Assembly (NCBI GenBank): GCA_032871835.1
Contig: CM065296.1
Location: 12,416,001-12,480,000 of the forward strand
DNA length: 64,000 nucleotides
Direction of reading: 5' to 3'
Origin: Dipteronia dyeriana
Lineage: Eukaryota; Streptophyta; Magnoliopsida; Sapindales; Sapindaceae
The position numbers were made by a program, and so were the translations under genes. Numbering within the stretch: the stretch's first letter is position 1; each line of letters begins with the position of its first letter. Below, in pieces: positions 59,201-64,000 of this stretch. The notes below the pieces were generated by a model. It searched no databases. It was not told where the DNA came from and was given only the letters and a program-made list of their open reading frames with translations.

Positions 59201-60746
59201 CTACGGCCAACAATTATCTACCCATCTTGTGTGACATTAGGTGTGCCATTAGTCAATGGGGTACGTCCATAGTTGAAGAAATAAAACTAATGACATTAGC
59301 TATGGCACAAAAGTTTGATAGTTATTGGAGTGAATTTCATGATTTTATGGTTGTGACAACAATTTTGGATCCTAGATTTAAGATGAAAATCATTGATTGT
59401 TACTTTCCTATTATCTATGGAGACAGAGCTTCCAGTGAGATAAAAAATGTACAAGATATTTTGTTGGGGATTGTTAGAGAGTATGAGGCAAAGTTGAAAG
59501 CTTCAAGTTCTTCCTCAAGTGGTGATTCTACACATGTTTCATTGTCTCCATCAATAATGGTTCATTCAAGATTAAATTATTTGTCTATATTTGATCAGTT
59601 TCTTAGTTCCACCCATTCTGCTACTACTCAAATGAAGACGGAGTTGAATTATTATTTGGATGAACCAGTCATTCCAAGAACCGATAATTTTGACATATTG
59701 AGATTGTGGAATGTAAATGCATATAAGTATTCTACTTTGCATTGCATAGCTAGAGATGTTTTGGCTATTCCTGTATCTACGGTTGTATATGAGTCAGCTT
59801 TTAGCACTGACGGTAGATTTGTGAGTCATCACCGTAGTAGGCTGCATGCAAAGACAATAGAGGCATTAATGTGTGCTCAAGATTGGTTATGGACTCAATT
59901 AAATGGTATGAATATTGTATTGTCTATTGAATATTTTATATTATTTATTTCAATGTATATTTTGTTCCTAATTTGATTAAGCAAAAGAAAACAAATTTGA
60001 AGCATTTGAGAAAAAATATGATAATGATTGATGAGGTAAAATAATTTTGTTACTAATGAGTTTATAACTATTTTATTTTAATTGAATGTATATCTAATTG
60101 ATCTTTAATTTAATATTGTAGGAATCAAAAAGGTTGTGAAAAACTTGGTGACAAATTTGGTGATGGAACTTGGAAGTGAGGATGAGATGATAAATCAAAA
60201 TGTTTGGTGTGGTTGTGATTTGTGAACTTGCCTTTTCATTTATTTGTGCTCTATGTACTTTTGATATTTTCATAGACGTATGTAATATGAATTTATAAAT
60301 TATGTACTCAACTACTTATGGATTAAGATTTAAGAACCCTTAGATTATAGACATTTGAATTATTTTTTATCATTTTATTTTTATGGTTATTATTGGTTTG
60401 TAATGTATCAAGTAGGAAATTAAAGATGGAAATTTAATTCAGTTAAGTATCAAATAGGTGATTATATGTGAAAATTTATAAATAACAAATCGTGGATTCG
60501 CGGGTTCGTGGGTTGCGGGTTTACGGGTACTCCGCAGGTGAAGCATCCATCCGTGAACCTGCATTGGTTCGCGGGTGAGGGTATGGGTGCAGCTATAACC
60601 CACGGCTTTAAACCCGCCTGTGAACCCGTTTACTTACACGGGTTCGAGGACGTGGGTTCGAGGGCGAGCATGGGTGTGAAAAATTTTAACGGGTGATGGT
60701 TTGGATTTTACAAAACCCGTCCGAACTCGACTCGTTGCCATCTCTA
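56256..60746 (+). mobile_element. hAT DNA transposon, copy 2, inside the MULE-like element
   Basis: It starts TAGGGATGACAATTTG and ends GTTGCCATCTCTA, with perfect 8-bp duplications ATTAGATC (56248-56255 and 60747-60754). Subterminal DNA at both ends is rich in CGGGTTCG and ACCCG words, likely transposase-binding repeats. It is the same family as copy 1 but in opposite orientation, 4.1 kb away. Confidence 0.95.
57788..60031 (+). pseudogene. hAT transposase, copy 2 (stops and a frameshift)
   Basis: Exons correspond to copy 1: 57788-58500, 58625-59905 (124-bp intron between) and a third near 59982-60031 whose acceptor is AAG instead of CAG. The BED finger is intact (CKNCKKRL...SHLRGHL). Directly after it comes a TGA (58082-58084) where copy 1 has Q. 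A 2-base loss near 58905 shifts the frame in RGSVSYW. A TAG at 59122-59124 replaces W (NDWVFAKE). The dimerisation domain is open. It makes no full enzyme, but the lesions differ from those of copy 1. Confidence 0.9.
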
Positions 60747-61569
60747 ATTAGATCTAGAACCACCCATCCATCTCTCCACATTAGAGACGCATACCCGATT
60801 GGATCTTCAACTCATCACCAATTGGAGTGTGCACAGGCCGGGCAACAACAACAGCAGGGAGAAAGGCGGAACGGTAGGAGGAGTGAGTGACGGAGTTTTG
60901 TCAGAGTCTGGTTGTGGTTGTGCCAGTTCCGGTTGAAGGTGGATTGCTTTTTTGAAGAAGATGGTACGGTAATTGAAGGTGGATTTTATTTTTAATTTTT
61001 TTGTGGATTGATGAAAATGGCTTGCTTGATGATTTTGTGATGTTACATTTGATTTTTCCATATGAGTGAGAGAGATGAAGAATTTTTTTTATGATCTAGA
61101 TTCTGGAGATTGTGTTGTATACGTTGAGAGAGATGGGATTTTTTTATTTTATTTTTTCTAGAGATTGTTTTTTTAGAATTATTTTGTTATTGAAAAAATT
61201 ATTTTGTTTTTTAAAATTATTTTTCAATGATCTAGATTCTTGGATAAATGGATGGGATAAGATCTTCCCCATCCGTTATTTTTAAAAAATAAATTATTTA
61301 TTAAGTATTATATTAATAATGTTTTATCATTTTAATTAGTAAAAAGATATTTTTACCCTTTAATTAAATAAGATTCTAGAATATCAGGTGTTGTTTTACC
61401 TTTTTATCATATTTGACTCTCATTGATTTTATGAAACCCTAATAGAATTGGACGGTAATAACTAAAATCGGTATCGTCAGAGAAATGATGGACTAAAAGT
61501 TATAATTTTAAAAAACTATGGATTAAACACAATTAAGGTAATCTAGGGCGACTAAAATACTATTTACCC

Positions 61570-62440
61570 TATCTATTATGACGTTAAAATGCTTGTAGAC
61601 AAGCAAGAAGCCACTGCTAGCACACTAGTAACTAAATCAATTGGTTAATTGATTTTTTTGATCTGTAGACAGATAAATTAACCAATTAACCGGTTGAAAA
61701 ACTAGAGAGATAAAGTAAATTAGTTAATCAAGGGAGGAATACCACTCCACGAGCCCATGATGTGACTACGTAATCAAAACAGAGGAGCTACGTAATCAAT
61801 AATCATAAACTGCACAGGGCAGAACCAAACCAGACGCTTAACAAGCGAAGGCTAGTAGAAGAGTTGTGGTTTGACGAGAGAAGCCAACAAAACACTCTCT
61901 CGCACTTATCTTAATCCCCCCAACGTCGTCCTCGCCAATCAAATTCAAGGTACGCATTTTTCACGCCGTTTCGTTTTTTGTTTTTTGTTTTTCAATTTTT
62001 CTAATTTAACAATTCATACCATCGCATTTCCAATCTCACCTAACACCATATCTCCATTTTTTTTTTATTCTTGAAATCTGTTTTTTTTTTTTTGTTTCTT
62101 AGATTATTTTGACTTGATTAGTTGACTAGTTTGACTGTTCCAATGTTACTATGATTTTTATTGAATGAATGTGAGCTGCTTTTCTAGTTGATTAATGATT
62201 AATTGATCCTCCAATCCATTGCATTAAATTTCAATAACGTTTGTTCCAACTTTTTAGCTCTAATTATTATTGATTTCGAGTCTCAATTTTGTTCCTTTTT
62301 TCTTAAAAAAAATTAATAAAAAAAAAAGTGATGGATTTGTTGGGTTGGCGGTGTAGGAGGTCAATACAGTGGGGAAAGTGTGGTTAGGCAGGAGGTGGTG
62401 AGAAATTTGGATTAAATGGCTGGGTCTAGCTGAGGACTCA
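61570..62440 (+). other. possible 5' end of a host gene
   Basis: A CT-rich leader-like stretch near 61895-61945 (ACTCTCTCGCACTTATC) ends in CAAG followed by GTACGC (donor-like, near 61949), then a T-rich intron-like region. No coding exon follows before the LTR at the right edge. It may be a first untranslated exon. Evidence is weak. Confidence 0.25.
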
Positions 62441-62499
62441 AACCCAGTTCTTGATATCGACCGTCTATTAATTAACCAAGAACATTGCAAAAATCAAGA

Positions 62500-64000
62500 A
62501 GAAAACAACGACAATACGTTGGCTGCAAATTAGCAAATAAAAATAATAAAAACTTTATAAGTGTACCAATTGTAAATGATAGTACAGTGAAAAAGTAAGG
62601 ATCGTTCCTACATAGAATTAATTATCTACTAAAATAATGAATTTATCTATGATACACTAAGACTCTAATCTAACTAAAAATAAGAAGAAAAAAAATCATA
62701 TAACGTACACACGAATAGGGGTTTTTGAGTTGATTATTAAAACTAAAGAAAATTAAATAATAATAAATAAACACATCATAAAATCTAACGAGGAAAAATA
62801 TGTAGAAAAAACACTAGTTAGAATCTGTTCTCCCACTACTAAACAATCATCCAATCCATAGACAATAATGAAGTTAAAGATATCAAATGTGATAAAAATA
62901 TTCACAAGGCGGTGGGTATTCCACATAACTAGTATCGATTCTCTCTTAGTTAGTATGTAGATTGCATGGTATTTACATAAATATTTGTATTCCAAATTAT
63001 AACCTAACATATGTATTTACTAGATTTAATAATTGGAACCCATTAAGAACCAAGAGAATATGAATATCACATGAACCCTGGTATTTATTCTAAGTTATTC
63101 ATGAATCAATCTCCCTTAATTAGGTCTTATTCCAATTAATTGTTGCATGTAAGAATATGTTCGTCAGGTATTCGAACTCTATCCTACAACATAGATCCTA
63201 AAATCACGCTCCTAAGATAGCCAATCAAAGAAACAAAGATAATAGAAAAATAATTCATATGGAGAAATTGAAATCAACATATAAGAAAAATAATACTTCA
63301 TTAAAACATAAAATTTGTCAATGGAATTGAAATCATGTTTAGGGCTTCAAGTTAGCTCTAACTAATAAGAAAATTAGCTAGAAATAAAAACTAGAAAAAT
63401 AAATAAAAACATCTAATCTAAAGAAAGGTAAAAGAAGAGAATGTTAATGGAGTCTTCAATCTTCAATCTTCAACTCTCCACCAATCTATTACTTTTGTAG
63501 AAACTCTTGGTAATTATAGGTGACTTCTCCTTGTAGATTCCCAATTTGCTTTGTTGTAGGAAATACACCAAGTAGGAAAGAAGAATGAAATAAGGAATGA
63601 GAATCATTTCCTAACATGGATTTCTTCTTTTGATGATTAATTCCTAATTTGAGTTTAGGAAGTTTCCCAAACATGTCTTGATCTCCTAGAGTCATTAGGA
63701 TTTGATTTGAAAAGTTTTGGGACAATTTTAGACCAATTCAGAGTGAAAATTTGCCAAAAATAATCAACGACCGCTGTGACACTGTTGTGGGTGTCACGAT
63801 GCTCTTGACAGCGGAAAATACTGGTCCTGGCCGTTTTGACTACCACTGTGGAAATTCACAGCGGTTATGTTTTCTTGCTCTGACCATCGGTTACTAAATT
63901 GACCATAACTTCCTTTAGAAAACTTCGATTGACAAACCGTAAAGTTTGTCGGAAACTAGACTTCTGGGGCTTCCGAAAACATGTGGATCTCAACTTGGTT
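62500..64000 (-). repeat. LTR of a gypsy-like retrotransposon, running off the window
   Basis: AAGGATCGTTCCTACATAG near 62597 is the complement of the GGAACGATCC block found near the 3' end of gypsy LTRs (compare 9690). Towards the right edge TTGACCATAACTTCC and a GC-rich inverted-repeat cluster (63765-63865, ACCGCTGTGA and TTCACAGCGGT) also look like LTR sequence. The U5 side faces left, so the element would read on the minus strand and continue to the right. The left edge is uncertain. Confidence 0.55.

Larger units (their letters stand above)
55669..61569. mobile_element. MULE-like element with nested hAT copy 2
   Basis: AGGTAAATCGTATTTTA at the left and the complement GGGTAAATAGTATTTTAG at the right begin inverted repeats of about 90 bases that match only loosely. 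The 9-bp duplication TATCTATTA (55660-55668 and 61570-61578) is perfect and is the Mutator-type length. Without the hAT the element is about 1.4 kb. Its interior (55940-56240) is CACC/ACCAAA-rich and codes for nothing I recognise, so it is non-autonomous. A captured gene piece is possible but not shown. Confidence 0.8.

Noticed and set aside
60807..61061. Short minus-strand frame right of hAT copy 2
   Set aside because: It lies inside the MULE-like element arm, with no recognisable domain or support.

Overview
The window is plant nuclear DNA, most likely from a eudicot. It contains one intact host gene and a dense, nested layer of transposable elements. The host gene is a three-exon mitochondrial iron-sulfur scaffold gene (ISU1/IscU type, 52484-55420, + strand). 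Everything else protein-like is decayed retrotransposon, hAT, MULE or LINE material. The plant lineages Athila, Tat, SIRE and hAT are recognisable from motifs. Species cannot be named from the sequence.

Region by region. 1-9778: an Athila-like Ty3/gypsy element (+), cut by the window edge, with broken gag-pro-RT-RNaseH-IN, an extra ORF of the plant-transposon-protein type, and a 3' LTR. 9779-10350: a small Tat-lineage gypsy pol remnant. 10351-about 15990: a SIRE-like Ty1/copia element (-), truncated. About 16015-18505: a 5'-truncated Ty1/copia (+). 18895-25308: a complete-ended Ty1/copia (+) with 5-bp target duplications GTTGA. It lies inside a minus-strand pseudogene (18506-26243) that resembles the antisense ORF of Tat elements. 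26244-27671: unassigned.

27672-33771: a partial second copy of the ISU1 locus (end of intron 1, exon 2, start of intron 2, then a copy of the ISU1 upstream flank). It is broken up by a degenerate copia-like LTR element (27704-31828) and a 5'-truncated LINE (32642-33673). 33833-44929: an 11.1-kb Tat-lineage Ty3/gypsy element (-) with two 873-bp LTRs and a perfect ATAGG duplication. Its gag is fused in frame to the RT/RNaseH region (protease and most of RT deleted). It also has a spliced antisense gene (+) and an approximately 18-copy, 91-bp hairpin-bearing tandem array between the converging gene sets.

44930-47742: short non-autonomous elements (a 652-bp hAT-like element, a 699-bp hAT-like element and a 189-bp foldback nested in it). 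47743-52163: a 4.4-kb hAT transposon (-) ending 320 bp before the ISU1 start codon. 52164-55668: the ISU1 promoter, gene and 3' end. 55669-61569: a MULE-like element with a 9-bp duplication, containing a second 4.5-kb copy of the same hAT (56256-60746, +). ISU1 is therefore bracketed by two inverted hAT copies. 61570-62440: possible start of another gene. About 62500-64000: part of a gypsy LTR (-), running off the window.

Common themes. The elements record a layered insertion history that can be read from target duplications and from the two ISU1-locus copies, which act as mutual empty sites. Most in-frame stops fit C-to-T or G-to-A changes, as expected from cytosine-methylation decay. Several unrelated LTR elements carry clusters of short inverted repeats in LTR or untranslated DNA.
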